A stretch of 64,000 nt of DNA from Batkoa obscura (GCA_030770535.1 JASVEC010000005.1:744001-808000), one strand, 5' to 3'; counted from the first letter of the stretch, positions 12,619 through 25,202 are shown. The notes: generated from the letters alone by a model not told the origin. Numbers and translations: made by a program.

Positions 12619-14582
12619 ATGGAACTAAAAGAGCATTTATTTTACAACTTAACCCAACCTAGAAGTACTAAAAACAATTATTTATGGATAATTTATAACC
12701 CTTTGGATTATCTTCATTTTAATAATGAATCTATTGACTTTGAGAACTATAAACAAGGTAAACTATAATAAAAAAGAGAGGATAGAATTGGTACTCATTG
12801 ACAAAACTTATTAGATCTAAACTCAAATCTATGGAATACAATTACTAATGTGATAGAGAAGCATAGTAATATACAACGATGTTTTTATTCTGAGATAAGC
12901 GGTAAGGTAAGGATTTAGATGTTAGAATTGGTTTTATTAAACTTTAGCTTTATCCACGTACATTAGTCCTTCATCTATCAAAACAATGGCACGTATATAC
13001 CGACAAAGATAATGGATTTAAACCAGAAATTTTATCAAAATGAAAACGTAATTACATAATCTCAAACAGTTTCTTTTATCAATATTTATAATAACTTAGA
13101 TATTCACCCCATCCAGCTATGATATTGCCGAAAACAAAGTTATAATATCGTATCAGCAGTTAATAACAAAAAGTATCAAAAAGCTAAACGAAGAGTTAAA
13201 CAATATCAATAAAGAAGATAGAGAACTTGGATTTACTTTCCATCATTTGAATTTATTTCATTTAATAAAAGATGAAGATGAAGAGTGGTTTAGGTAAAAA
13301 AATGAATCATGATTAAATGAGCAATAAGAAGTTGATTTTTTAGTTTAGATGATGGGAATGATATAAGGTTATTGCTTTTTAATGCCGGTATAAGTATCGG
13401 TAGAGAATGGGAGATGGAAATAAAAAAGAAATATGGAATGGAAGAGATAATTAGGGAACAGGGAAAGTAAGTATAAATATTGGTCGTCTTTATCTAAAAT
13501 TCATGAGCCAATACTTTTTTGTTTTAGCACCGATGTTATTTTTAATGTTAATTTATACAAGTTATCAAATGATACAGAAGTTTATTATTCTAAAAGCGTT
13601 TATGTTAGTTGTCATTGCTTTAGTTAAATTGATTTTTAATTTTTTTGTTTTAATAGAAAACAAAAAGGGTAAATATTAACGTATATACCATCCCAGTACA
13701 AGAATTGTATTCCAGAATAGAAACTTTATTCCTAATAGACAACGAACTTTCAAAAGTAACAATTTCAAATTATTTGACTAATGTAAGGCTTATATTCTTG
13801 AAATTGTCCATTCTTTACTAATGATTTTTAGTTACAATTGGGCGAGGAGAATTCCATTGAATTGTATAGCGATTTTTCAAAATGTAATACATCGATGGAA
13901 TTAAAGAAAAACCGAAATGGTATTACTTTGGAAGTTAAAGAAAAACAAAAAAAAGAACTGGACCAATTACCTTATTCTTGTTATCATAAAATATTAATTG
14001 AACCGGATAACGCGGTTAAATATGAGTTATTAAAAAAGTTGGAGAAAGGTAAGGAATTGAATCCTTGAAATTTTTAAAGCTGTTAAAATATTTTTTATTT
14101 TTATTAGGGGAATATTTTTTATTTAAAATCGGGCATGATTTTAGTGAGATTGAAGATTTAGAGGCAATCAATTTTATTCAATCGATTTGTATTGAGGACC
14201 CTTTCTATTATTCTCATATGTTGAAAATGTTACATAGTAAGTATACCTGTAGTTGTTTGTATTATTGTTGTATATATAAGAATGTGAATTGAGTTGAATT
14301 ATTAATATTATGATGTTTATTCATTTTAGATCAAGTATATCTATTCTGTTTACAAAAAAATAGTAAAGATGAAAATAATTTATTTATTGAAAACTACTGT
14401 AGAAAGGACAATTATGTACATGTAAGATTAGTATAACACATTCTCTTAACAATGCTTTAACTATGACGCTCAATTTTTTTTAGCCTGCTAGTGAAATTTT
14501 CAAAAGTATTTTGAAAGATGATTTGAAAAATTCAAATGGTTTAAGCACTGATGCTTTGAATGGGGAAGCTTATCGTTATTAA
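12619..14582 (+). CDS. Hypothetical protein, about ten exons, unrecognised
   Basis: The start ATG is at 12619 (MELKEHLFYNLTQPRS) and the stop at 14580-14582. Exons joined by clear GT-AG introns read 'LYPRTLVLHLSKQWHVYTD', then 'LGFTFHHLNLFHLIKDEDEEWF', 'IRLLLFNAGISIGREWEMEIKKKYG', 'DVIFNVNLYKLSNDTEVYYSKSVYVS', 'INVYTIPVQELYSRIETLFLID', 'YSCYHKILIEPDNAVKYELLKKLEKG', 'FNVEDPFYYSHML'-like sequence near 14200-14240, and a C-terminus ending LNGEAYRY. The protein is about 420 residues and looks soluble, with no signal peptide or transmembrane segment. The donor after the exon ending near 13025 is the least certain. I do not recognise a family. Retained reading frame across many introns argues that it is real. 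It shares a 363-bp divergent promoter with POL5 and borders the repeat island. Confidence 0.7.
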
Positions 14583-15336
14583 AAATCATTGCTTTTGCTT
14601 ATTTATTATTGAATTTTTGAACATTATGTTTTTTGTTAGTTTGATATTGGTTTATTTTTTTAATTATCTTAAATCTAATAAGCAGATGTTTTTTATTAAA
14701 ATAGAATAAACGTTCAAATAGTTCAAAGGGATCAGTCAGCAAGATAGATAGCCTATTTGTAGCTGTTGTACAAATGCTTAAAAACTTGAGGAGTAACATT
14801 TTTCTAACCAATTTACTATTTATATAAAGATTAAAAGGTAAAAGTTAGCCTTAAGATCTTTTACAAATATTTTAAAGATTTAAATTAACAAAAGAAAGAA
14901 ATTATATTAAAATTATTTATACAGGCTATCTAAAGACAAAATGTTGGCTTTTGAGATGTTACAATTTTACAAAAAAATATATAATAATCGATTTATAAAT
15001 TAAAATTGTACTGAAAATAAGTAATTATATTTATTATAGTTAAAATTTTTAATAAAAAGCTCATAAAAATAAATAAATTAAAACCAAAAATAAAATACAA
15101 TTTTAACTTTAAAACTTTAGCAAATTCAGGACCACTTTTAGTTTATGATAAATTAATAATAAAAAACATCTTTTGTTATTAACAAGTACTATTCAAACTC
15201 TACCCATCCAGTCCAATTTAGCCAAAAAGATACACAAATAAAAAGAAACATTCAAAAAAACATTTTACTATTGTTTTAAATATTTATGTTATTATTTACT
15301 TTTTTATCAGCTTTTTACAATATCAAATTTTATAAA
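14583..15336. other. Gene-free A+T-rich edge of the repeat island
   Basis: No gene or recognised repeat is supported. An antisense 70-residue open frame at 14599-14811 overlaps the 3' flank of the preceding gene and lacks coding character. Confidence 0.5.
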
Positions 15337-15748
15337 ATGCCGATAATAAGCAGTAAATTGGATGTGTTGATATTAGAATTTCTGTTTCTGGGCATTTTTT
15401 AAAAAATCTAAAGCACCAGAATTATTAAAAAGGTAATACAATTTTAATACCCCCAGTTTAAAGTTTAATAGAGTTATTATACCACGGGATATTGGAGTCA
15501 ATAATCAGGTGGTCTATGATATAGTTTTTGATAAACCTCTTGACCAAAATTTTACTTTGCTTGGTAGTTTTTTAAAATGTAGTAGTCCTAAGCAAACTTT
15601 AAAAACTGTTTATAATGCTGAACTTATTTTAGAGGATGTAAACTACAGTTTTAGATTATTATAAAAGGATGAAAATGAAGGAGATAAAATGAAAATGATA
15701 ATCAATGATAACGGTTGGGAAGCTAGAGAAGTGCATATAGATATATAG
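15337..15748 (+). pseudogene. Decayed gene remnant of unknown function
   Basis: Sequence here is more complex than its surroundings. From an ATG at 15337 it reads MPIISSKLDVLILEF, then stops. A second open stretch (about 15439-15748) contains 'RVIIPRDIGVNNQVVYDIVF', 'FTLLGSFLKC', 'YNAELILEDVNYSFRLL', one in-frame TAA at about 15661, then 'NDNGWEAREVHIDI' and a stop. A possible 24-bp GTAA...CAG stretch separates the parts but is too short for an intron here. I do not recognise the family. It may be a broken host gene or part of an unlisted transposon. Confidence 0.4.
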
Positions 15749-16619
15749 TTCATTTTTTTTAATATCATCATAATATAAAAAATAAATTTAATTTACTTAA
15801 TAAATTAATAGCAACGCCTGCTAATTATTTTTTATACTTTTTTATAGTTAAATTTATTGAAAATTACATTATTCATAATATTAATAAGCATGCTAATAAA
15901 GTTAATAATAATTAAGTTACATTTACTTATAATAGATATTCTATTTAAATGTTATTAATTGTAAATATAACGATATGTTTAGATATAGATAAAAAATTGT
16001 ATTAGCATTTAAAAAATAGTTATTTAATACTATTTTAGCAAGAGCATTAATACTTGGTAAGTATTTGTATATAAATAAAAGCATAAACTAATAGCTTGGA
16101 AGTGAAATGCTTGATTTAAAAAAATTCTAAAAAAAACCTAACTTATAAGCCAGAAGTTTAAAACTTTAGCTGATAATAATATTTTTTATATTATATGGTT
16201 TAATATAACAAAAGATTTTATAAAAAAAGTTAACAATAAAAACCAAAATATTATAGCTACATTAAAAAAAATTAGCAAGTTTTGGTTTTTTTTAGTAAAG
16301 CAGTGATTGAAGACTTTTAATTTAGTTTATTTTATATAAACAGTTTGTTTTTAAAACATAAGCTTTATCTAATTACCCATATTATTTAAAAAAAACATTA
16401 GCCCAAAATCATGCCTTTTAATAATTTATTTTTGCTTTTTTTTCAAATATAACAGTTATATTATTAATATTAAAAAAGGTAATAATAGTTATTTTTTATT
16501 TTTATTTATTTATATAGATTTAAAACTTAAAATATTAATGGCTATTTATAATGCTTTATTTTTATCTAATAATATCTTGTATTATAAAAATAAAAAAAGA
16601 TATATTACTGAAGTTTATT
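15749..16619. other. A+T-rich decayed sequence
   Basis: No gene is supported. Short runs may be the far 5' side of the transposase copy that begins near 16620, but I could not align them to the copy at 29.1-31.2 kb. Confidence 0.4.
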
Positions 16620-16790
16620 ATTAGTAATAATAAACTTAATTAAATGATACATGAAATTAGTGCTTTAGAGGAAACAGGAAATAAAAACCAATAAATAACA
16701 TTATATTAGCTATAGCTTTAATATGTTTTTTTGATGAATATAAAAGTTTTAGATTTAATATAAATAATAATATATATTTATCAAATAATA

Positions 16791-16895
16791 TATGGGGATG
16801 TATTTTTATGTTTAAGAATTTTACTAACAATCTTTCCGCTCAAATACTGTTTAGAAAATGAAAAAAGTAATAAAGCCAAAAAAAACATCCCCATA
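16791..16895 (+). repeat. M103 MITE, copy 1
   Basis: TA-flanked element of the TGGGGATGT...ACATCCCCA family, in the TTTAAGAATTTTAC orientation (plus). It sits inside transposase copy B. Confidence 0.85.
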
Positions 16896-17277
16896 TAATA
16901 AATATTTTAATGCTTTAAAAGATAAAACAGTAGCTAGGTTAACATATATTAAACATATACCAAATGATTTTAAAAATACAGCAAAAAAAGCATATTTTAT
17001 AATATGTGTGCCTAATATGCAGTTAAAAAAACTATTTGAAAATAAAATAAACCAAAAATAAAAATAAAAATAAGACCAGATTTAACAAATTTAAATTATT
17101 ATAATAAACAAGCTGTATTAGTATTAAGGTTTAATATTTTATATTTAAAAAAGGATAAAATAATAAGCAAATTTTATTTTATTTGTTTAAAATGTTAAAT
17201 CATGATTCAGTACATGCAGGGGACTGTTTAATTAATTTAATGTTTAAAGAATTTTACAAAATAAATAGTAGTTTAAA

Positions 17278-17381
17278 TATGGGGGTGTTTTTTTGGCTTC
17301 ATCAGTTTTTCCATCTTTTAAGCGCTATTTGAGTGGAAAAACTGTTAGTGAAATTCTTACACACAAAAATACATCTCCATA
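17278..17381 (-). repeat. M103 MITE, copy 2
   Basis: Reverse orientation (starts TGGGGGTGTTTTTTTGG, ends ACATCTCCA), flanked by TA. Inserted in transposase copy B between its 'INSSLN' and C-terminal segments. Confidence 0.85.
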
Positions 17382-18126
17382 TTGATCTTAATTTTCTTGC
17401 TTGGGTGTTATAAAAAATATAATTGGTGGACATTTTAAAAATCTTTCACAATGGAAAAATAATTTTAAAGCATTAAATAAAATAAAAAATATCAATCAAT
17501 TAATTTCAAAATTTAAGATTTTTATTTATAAACACAATATAATTAATAACTCAACTATTAATAATAAGAAAACAAATATAATTTTTAAAAAGTATGAAAG
17601 AAACAAAAACATAAGAAGAATAATAAAAACACAAGGTATTAAAAAATATTTACATTTTATTAAATATAATAATAAATTATATTATTATCCAATATCTGAT
17701 AAATTAAAAAAAAACGATGTAATTCTAATTAAAATTATAAAGTTTATAAAAAAGTAAAAAATTAAAAGATTAACCCTAACTTATTTTATAAAAATAACAA
17801 AAAATTTAAAAACTTTAATATTTATTAACTAAATAATTTATTAAATGATAAAAAGTAATTATTAATATTAAACGTTAATACCATTTAAGTTATTAATATC
17901 TAAGTTAATAAATAGTTAAAAACCAAATAGTTGTAATAATAAACAAAAACTATTATTATATTGCTTATATTATATAAAAATAATCAACTATAGTTTTAAA
18001 GCTAACTACTCCCTTCCATTCACCTATTTATTAATTTAATAATATGTTAATAGTATAACTATAACATTAAAATAATCTGTTTATTTGATAGCAAATCTGC
18101 AATATTGGTTATAAAGCAGTCAATAA

Positions 18127-18623
18127 TGTGAAAGTTGGCACTCAGTGATTGGAGTCAAAAGCAGCTCTTGGTTGATTAACTAGCCTTGAGTCGAACGGTC
18201 TTGGTTTATGTAACTAAGATAGGCTTAAATTAGTAAGAATAGTGGTCAATAAGCTACAAACTATGTAAAATAAATAGAATGGAAGATACTGCTGTAAAAT
18301 CTATGTAAGATATTGTCAGAAAGACTTAGTGGCTTATATTAATGGTACGATATCAGGGAGTAATTCAGTTAAAAAGCATTGAGTTATCATATTGAAGGAT
18401 CTCTTTTATGCTCCAACAAGTATGGATATCAGAACGAGAGGATAATATCCTTTGCAATATGAAGTTATAAATTCTCGCAGCAAATCAAAATAAGGGACTC
18501 TGAATTGATTGTACCACATGGATCACGGTCAAATTGATTACAAGACCACAACTAGTTCTGTAAACAAGTTAAATCATTATTATCTTATAATTAGTCCGAG
18601 AGCTAATAAACCAATATTTCACA
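18127..18623 (+). mobile_element. R500 non-autonomous element, copy 1 (near full length)
   Basis: 497 bp with ends TGTGAAAG and TTTCACA, flanked on both sides by ATAA (18123-18126 and 18624-18627). The same flank occurs uninterrupted, on the other strand, at about 29201-29220, which is an empty-site paralogue. No open frame longer than chance is present. Internal landmarks are 'CACTCAGTGATTGGAGT' near the left end, 'TAAGGGACTCTGAATTGAT' and 'GAGAGCTAATAAACCAAT' near the right end. Confidence 0.8.
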
Positions 18624-18773
18624 ATAATAAACTTTTTTCAATAAAACTTTATAAAAATAAAAAAATATTATATTATATTATATTATATTATAAAATAGGT
18701 TAAAAAATTTTAAAAATAATAATGTTAAAAAAATGCTAAAATAAAATAAAATAAAATAAAAAATACGATTATA

Positions 18774-18875
18774 TAAAGGTGCTTTTTTGGCTTTATCACT
18801 CTTTTTATTCTTTAAGCATTATTTAAGCAAAAAAAATTTTAATAAAATTTTTAAATAAAAAAAGACATCCTTATA
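18774..18875 (-). repeat. M103 MITE, copy 3 (degenerate)
   Basis: Keeps the GGTGCTTTTTTGGCTTTATCAC start and the GACATCCTTATA end with several substitutions. Confidence 0.7.
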
Positions 18876-18899
18876 TTAAAGAATAATCTTAAAAAAAGG

Positions 18900-19080
18900 A
18901 GTTATTGTATTTAAAAAAAAACTATATTTTATACTCGAATCCTAATAAAAAAAATACAATAATAGCTATAATTCTTATTATAGTTACTAAATATAGATAT
19001 TAAAGTATAAAGATAATATTATTTATAATTAAATGGTAAAAAATTTCATAGCAAATTTAAATAAAAAAAATTTTAAATTG
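18900..19080 (+). repeat. Decayed R500-related half-copy
   Basis: Contains the R500 central motif (AATAGCTATAATT...ATAGTTACTAAATATAG) and the GCAAATTTAAAT right part, heavily diverged. Both ends are lost. Confidence 0.4.
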
Positions 19081-20237
19081 ATTATGCATGAATTTAGAAA
19101 TATATTTAATTTTAATAATATAATCATTTAAACTTAATTAAATTCATCATATAAATCAGAATTAAATTAACTATAAAGCTGACAAAATATTATTTTATAA
19201 AATATGGCTTTTAATTTTTTTGATTAGCAAACTTTTTATTATTTTATTATAAGATTTTTAAATAGTATTTTAACAAATAGGTAAATAAAATTAATTAATT
19301 AGTTAAAAATAAAGGCAACTTTTGTTGATGTTATTAGTGTTGCTAAAAAGATATTAAATTTTAACTGATTTATTTAAAAATTTATGCCAACTAAAAATAA
19401 TTTATTATATTAACTTGTTTTGTAATAATAACATAAAAGATAAAGTTTGTTATAATAAAATTAAAGTTGACTTTATTAAAATTTTATTTTATTTTATTTT
19501 AACAAATTAAACTTATTAATTTTTTTTAGTAAATAATATTTTATTTTATAATAATATTAGTTATTAATGCATGTTAATATCTTTTTGTTATAAATTATTA
19601 ATTAATCATAATTTATTTGTAATAATTAAATTATAGTTAAAATTTATTGTTTTATTTTAATTTTTTATTTAAGTTTTATATAAAAAAATGACATTTTAAT
19701 ACCCTTTTAAAAGCATAATTTAATATAAAATAACACCTTGATTACTTTTTTCATTACTCTCTGGCTTTGCTATCTCTGACTAAAAGCTATAAAATTTAGT
19801 ATTTAATATTTAGTATTTAATAATTAAAGTTAAAACTTTTTTTAAATTAATAGATTTTAGGTTATATAATTAAAATAAACTTAAATTATAAAAAATAACA
19901 TATAATAAACTATAAATTATATAAAACAGATAATAAAATATTTATAAAAAAAGCTTAATAATTTTATTAAAAAGTTATTATATTAAAAAGTCTTTTATAT
20001 TTTATATTATTTTAATATACACATAAAATATAATAACAGCTATATTTTTATTTTATAACTATCAAGTATAGATATTAAAGTGTAAAATTAATGTTTTTTA
20101 TAATTAAAAAGTAAAAATTTTTACAGTAAATTTAAATAAAAAAAATAAGCAGTTTTATAAAGTACATTTGTTATATTAAAGTATATTAAAATTACAAGTG
20201 CATCTTACTATCTTAAAATAATCTTAACTTTAATTAT
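19081..20237. other. A+T-rich decayed sequence with an R500-like fragment
   Basis: No gene. About 19980-20160 again resembles the central part of R500 (ATAACAGCTATATTT... TATCAAGTATAGATATT), strongly diverged. The rest shows no resolvable structure. Confidence 0.35.
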
Positions 20238-20530
20238 TTAGATATAAAAGTATATGTTGATAAATATTTAGTTAATGCATATAAGATTAAAAAACAAGCT
20301 GCATACTTAAATAAAATCAAACAATTTAAAATTAAGTATCTTTCTCTATATAAATAAAAGAAAAGTATAATAGAACTTAATAATAAAAGTATTATTGAGG
20401 ATCAGCTTTTAAAAATTTTAATAACTTATATTAAATAGCTCTATACCTATACAGATTCAGGTAATAAAGTAAAAAATCAAGCTGTTTTATCAAGAAAAAG
20501 CAAAAATAAAAAATATTACTAAATTAATAC
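20238..20530 (+). pseudogene. Decayed coding remnant, unknown
   Basis: One frame reads 'DIKVYVDKYLVNAYKIKKQA', 'IKQFKIKYLSLYK', 'KSIIELNNKSIIEDQLLKIL' and 'LYTYTDSGNKVKNQAVLSRK', with two internal stops. The balanced Lys/Ile/Glu/Leu composition is unlike the surrounding non-coding sequence. It may be a DNA-binding domain of another old transposon, but I cannot name it. Confidence 0.35.
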
Positions 20531-20570
20531 TTAATCTATAATTATTAAAAAAACCTGGTTAATATTATGG

Positions 20571-21130
20571 CGTGAAATATTGGTTTATTAGCTCTTGGAT
20601 TGATTATAACACAACAATCACTTAAGTTGTTGTGTTCTCAAGTTCAAACATAATCAAGCCAGAGTCCCTTATTTTGATTTGCTGCGAGAATTTATAACTT
20701 CATATGGGGATGTATTTTTTTGTTTAAGAATTTTACAAACAATCTTTCCACTCAAATGTGCTTAAAAAATGGAAAAGTGATGAAACCAAAAAAAGCATCC
20801 CCATATTGCAAACAATATTATCCTCTCTTTTGATATCCATATTTGTTAGAGTATAAAAGAGATCCTTCAATATGATAATTCGAGGTTTTCTAACTGAATT
20901 ACTCCCTGATATCGTACCATTAATAAAGCCACTAAGTCTTATAGTATTTTACGTAAATTTTACAGTAGTATCTTCCATTCTATTTATTTTATATAGTTCG
21001 TAGCTTATTATGTATTATTCTTATTAATTTAAGTCTATCTTAGTTACATAAACTAAGACCTTTTGATTTACGGCCAGTTAATCAAGCAAGAACTGCCTTT
21101 AACTCCAACCACTGAGTACCAACCTTCACA
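20571..21130 (-). mobile_element. R500 element, copy 2, carrying an M103 insertion
   Basis: Reverse orientation: starts CGTGAAATATTGGTTTATT (first base of the end changed) and ends CCTTCACA. It is about 455 bp once the M103 insertion at 20703-20805 is set aside. R500 copies 1 and 6 have the uninterrupted sequence CTTCATATTGCAA (or its complement) at the insertion point. Confidence 0.8.
20703..20805 (+). repeat. M103 MITE, copy 4 (clean insertion)
   Basis: Element with TA on both sides. The host R500 reads CTTCA-TA-element-TA-TTGCAA, and the empty site in other R500 copies is CTTCATATTGCAA. This defines the TA target duplication exactly. Confidence 0.9.
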
Positions 21131-23467
21131 CTAACTATATATAGTAATAAAATACATATAATTTTTATTAAGGGTATTAGCATAAAAATCAAATGATTCA
21201 AGCTGCAATAAATCATATATTAGATTATTTTTAAAGTCAGCTTATTTATATTTAATGTGTAATTTCTACTTTAGTAAAATCAATTTTTTAAAGCTAATTA
21301 ATAGTATCTTTTACTTTTTATTTGGTGCTCATATAATAATTTTAAAATTTTAAAATCTTTATTAGTCACGATTAGTTTATTTATTAAATATTTTAAAATC
21401 TAAATATTGTTTTTATTTTCTAGAAAACATATTTTACAACTAAACAAACTATTATAAGTTAAAAGTCTACAAAGTTTATTATGTCTTAAATTAGTCAACA
21501 TTGATAAACAACAAAGGTGGCCCCCTATTTGAACAAATTTAGCAATATCTGCTAAATACATTAAAAGTCCTTTTTCCAATTTTTTGAAGCTTTAACTAAG
21601 ATAGAAAGAAAACAGTTTATACATTACCTAAGTTTCTACACTGAAATAAGGTTACAAAATAAATATTTTTAAATAAATTCCTTTTTTCTGTTAAATTTCA
21701 TTTAACGAGTATCTATTTTATCAGTATTACCATTTTGGCATCAGAAAAGTTACCACTAAATGTTATAAGTGGTATTATTATTTTCATTAAAAAAATTTGT
21801 CTTTTATTATTATCTTTATGTTATTTATTTTTTCCACTTTAGGTTTTTTAAATCTATAATTTCAAATGTTTTTTCATGTTTTTTATATAGTTCATTTTTT
21901 TATTTTGCTGTAAAAAATTCTTTTTTTTTAAAACTAAATAACAATAATTTTGTTTTATAGGTAAAGTAAAAGTAGCTGATTGTAATTAATTAATTTAAAT
22001 TTAATACTTTTATATTTTTGACATCATTAACTTAATAGCTTATTATATTACCATACCATTTAGGGTTTTGGAATAAATGATGAGTGTGCCACTTTTTACC
22101 TTATAATGATAAATAATTATCACTAAATCTAGGATTAAATCAATCTTGCTTGCTTTGTTTTTATTAATAAAGCAAGCTGTATATAATCAACTGGATTTAT
22201 ATAAAATGAGTTATCTTTAGTATTGTTAATTATAGCAATTTTTTTAAATACTTCGATTAGTAAAAATGTTGGCTTTATTTTTGTTATAAGCTGATATTAT
22301 AGAAAAAAAGTTTTTCAAGATCTTTATCACTTAAAGTAGCTTTTTTATATATATCAAATAATATTTTTAAGGCTATTAAAAATTTACTAATTAAACTTTG
22401 AATAGATTTGTTACCACTATTATTTGCAAATACACTTAAAACAGCATAAGCACATAAGTTAAAAAGAGTATATTTTTTATTAACCACGTTATTTTTGAGC
22501 TTTAACTAATCATTCCTTATTATTAAAGTTAACAATATTAACTATGCATCTATAAATTTATTATTTGCAATTTTAGTGATGAAATTAACAAAAATTGTAT
22601 TAAGTTTTTCATTAATACTATTTTTGAGATTATCTTTATTTTGACTCTCATCATTATTATTATACTTATGATTAAAATGTTTATTATTCCTAATGCTTAT
22701 GTAATCTTCTTTTTATCCAGTATTTTTTATCATATAAGTCAAATGAGCATTTATATAAAAAGTTGGTTTTACATTTGTTTCCTATTAGAATTATTATTAG
22801 TATTGATATCATAGTTATCTAATATATTGGCTACTTGTTATTTAAAATCAAAAAAGATTAATTCATTAAAATATCATTATTTAAAAGCCTTTTGCCTTTG
22901 AACTCTTTGTTTATTAAGTATTTATTTTTTACTCGTATAATTCATTTGCTAATACTTTATCTTTTTAAGCTGTAAGAAATGTATACGATTTGCCTAAAAT
23001 CCGTTATAACTAAATTGCTTTTAAATTTTTTAAATTTATTTATTAAACATTTAAGTTAGTGAACAGCATATGCGTTAATAACTACATTTTTTATTAAGAA
23101 TCAATTAATTTGTAAACAATGCTTTAACAAAAAACAAATAAATATAGCTAAGTGATAAATAGCAGATATATTTGACTTTTTAATTAGTACAGATGTACTT
23201 TTCTTACCAATTTATATTTTGAATTATTATATGATATAGTTCTAACAAATCTAAAAAAGATAAGTCATCCTAAATGATTAAATTTTATGGTTTATGATAC
23301 TGCTATTCAATTTAAATGTAAATTAAGCATTTATATAAATATTTTAACAACACATTAATATTAAGTTTTGTTTTTCGTATCTGTAAGTACAAAGTAATAA
23401 AACTTAATCTATATTAAAATAGACTCAATAACAGCTAAATAGCTCAACTAAGTTTTATATTTCAATA
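21131..23467. other. A+T-rich region with old coding-like remnants
   Basis: No intact gene. On the minus strand, 22284-22487 reads 'MVNKKYTLFNLCAYAVLSVFANNSGNKSI...' and neighbouring minus-strand stretches up to about 23100 have coding-like composition broken by many stops. This suggests an old, unidentified transposon or pseudogene. I could not connect it to any copy elsewhere in the window. Confidence 0.35.
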
Positions 23468-23574
23468 TATGAGGATATATTTTTGTGTTTAAAAATTTAC
23501 TAACAATTTTCCCACTCAGATAGCGCTTAAAAGATGAAAAAAGTGATGAAGCAAAAAAAAAAAACACATCCATA
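23468..23574 (+). repeat. M103 MITE, copy 5
   Basis: Starts TGAGGATATATTTTTGTGTTTAA and ends ACACATCCATA with TA flanks. Confidence 0.8.
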
Positions 23575-23766
23575 TTTTCATAAATATAGAAAATAAAAAT
23601 TATTGGTTGGAATAATAATTATTTTTATCTATTAAGACAAGTTATTTTAAATTTTGTTAGTGTTGCAGTAGTCATTTATTTTTACTTTGATTATTAATTG
23701 TAAAAAAGTATTAAATTGCAAACCAGCTTATAATTTTAAACTTTTAAGTTGTTTTACCAGGTATAA

Positions 23767-23869
23767 TATGGGGGTGTCTTTTTTGGTTTCATTACTTCCA
23801 TTTTTTAAGCGCTATTTAATTGGAAAAACTGTTAATAAAATTCTTAAACAAAAAAATACGCCCCCATTA
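23767..23869 (-). repeat. M103 MITE, copy 6
   Basis: Starts TATGGGGGTGTC and ends GCCCCCATTA. It directly abuts the left end of R500 copy 3. Confidence 0.8.
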
Positions 23870-24238
23870 TGAAAGTTGTTGGTACTCAGTGGTATGAGTT
23901 AAAAGCAGTTCTTGGTTGATTAACTTGCCTTGAGTCGAAGAGTTCTTAGTTTATATAACTAAGATAGACTTAAATGGATAAAATAATACGTAATAAGCTA
24001 CAAACTATATAAAATAAATAGAATAGACAATACTACTGTAAAATCTACGTTAGACGTTGTCAGAAAGACTTAATGGCTTTATTAATAGTACGATATCAGG
24101 GAGTAATTCAGTTAGAAGTTCTGATAATAAGTCAAAATAAGGGACTCTGACTTGATTGTGCTTGAAATTGAGAACACAACAACTTAAGTGATTGTTGTGT
24201 TATAATCAATCCGAGTGCTAATAAAGCAATATTTCACA
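23870..24238 (+). mobile_element. R500 element, copy 3 (internally deleted)
   Basis: 369 bp. The left end has lost TG and joins an M103 copy (TGAAAGTTGTTGGTACTCAG); the right end is TTTCACA. About 130 bp of the middle present in copy 1 is missing. Confidence 0.75.
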
Positions 24239-24439
24239 TTAGTTTATTAATAGCATATATAATGAACAGTTTATTTTTAAATAATACAAAAAAAGATTAT
24301 TTATGAATAAAGACTATTAAGTATTTTAAGCAAAATGAGGTAATAAAAAAAAAGTATTGAATTAAATAAATCATTTAATGGAAAACAAGTAAAAAATCAT
24401 ATTTAAGTTATTACATTTATTGATAAGATGTTTTTACTA

Positions 24440-24545
24440 TACGGTGATGTATTTTTTTAAAGAATTTTACTAACAATCTTTCCACTCAAACAAATAGCGC
24501 TTAAAAAATTGAAAAAGTAGTGAAACCAAAAAAAATATCCCCATA
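24440..24545 (+). repeat. M103 MITE, copy 7
   Basis: Diverged left end (ACGGTGATGTATTTTTTTAAAG), intact right end (ATATCCCCATA). A 4-bp AAAT/CAAA expansion lies in the middle. Confidence 0.75.
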
Positions 24546-24817
24546 TGGATGGTAAAGTAAGTGATTTTTAATATTTTTCAAAAAACTATAAATAAACCAT
24601 TTTAGTTAATTAATCAATTTATTATAATTAGCTTTTAAAAATTAAAATATTGATTTTTTATAATAGATCAAAATTTAATAATAATAATAATAATAAAGCA
24701 CATCCTATATAACAATTCTTTTAGTTGTTTTTAATCTGAAACAAAAGCATTTTTTTAATATTATTCAATAATTTAACATTATTTTTGCTGTTTCATACCT
24801 ATTAAAAATGTATTTTA

Positions 24818-24921
24818 TATGGGGATGTATCTTTATGTTTAACAATTTTACTAACAATTTTTCCATTCAAATAACGCTTAAAAGATGGAAAAAGTGATGA
24901 AGTCAAAAAAAAACACCCCTA
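24818..24921 (+). repeat. M103 MITE, copy 8
   Basis: Starts TATGGGGATGTATC and ends ACACCCCTA with TA flanks. Confidence 0.85.
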
Positions 24922-25099
24922 ATTATTTTTTATTTTAGATTAATATACTAATTTTTTATTTGATTTTTAATCATTTCTATTTTTAGATAATATTGCTTTT
25001 ATTGAAGATTATTATATTGCTACTACTTTTTTTACTTGTTTAAATAAAAATTAATAAAAGATAACAATATTGATATAACATATAGTAATATTTTTTCTA

Positions 25100-25202
25100 T
25101 ATGGGGATGTATTTTTTTGTTTAAGAGTTTTACTGATAGCTTTTCCGCTCAAAAAGTGCTCAAAAAATGGAGAAAGCGATGAAACCAAAAAAAACACCCT
25201 TA
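25100..25202 (+). repeat. M103 MITE, copy 9
   Basis: Starts TATGGGGATGTA and ends ACACCCTTATA with TA flanks. The interior is close to consensus. Confidence 0.85.

Larger units (their letters stand above)
16620..18660 (+). mobile_element. Decayed DDE-type DNA transposon, copy B
   Basis: Aligns through most of its length to the reverse strand of the copy at 29.1-31.2 kb. Recognisable coding pieces are 'ISALEETGNK' near 16650, 'LKDKTVARLTYIKHIPNDFKN' near 16915-16980, 'DSVHAGDCLINL' near 17200-17240, 'GGHFKNLSQWKNNFKALNKI' near 17425-17480, and the basic C-terminal end to about 17757. The segment holding the second acidic motif is missing. Two M103 insertions (16791, 17278) interrupt the coding part and an R500 element (18127) interrupts the 3' tail. 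The 3' non-coding tail, including a worn inverted-repeat structure at about 17880-18040, is shared with the 29-kb copy. Confidence 0.75.
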
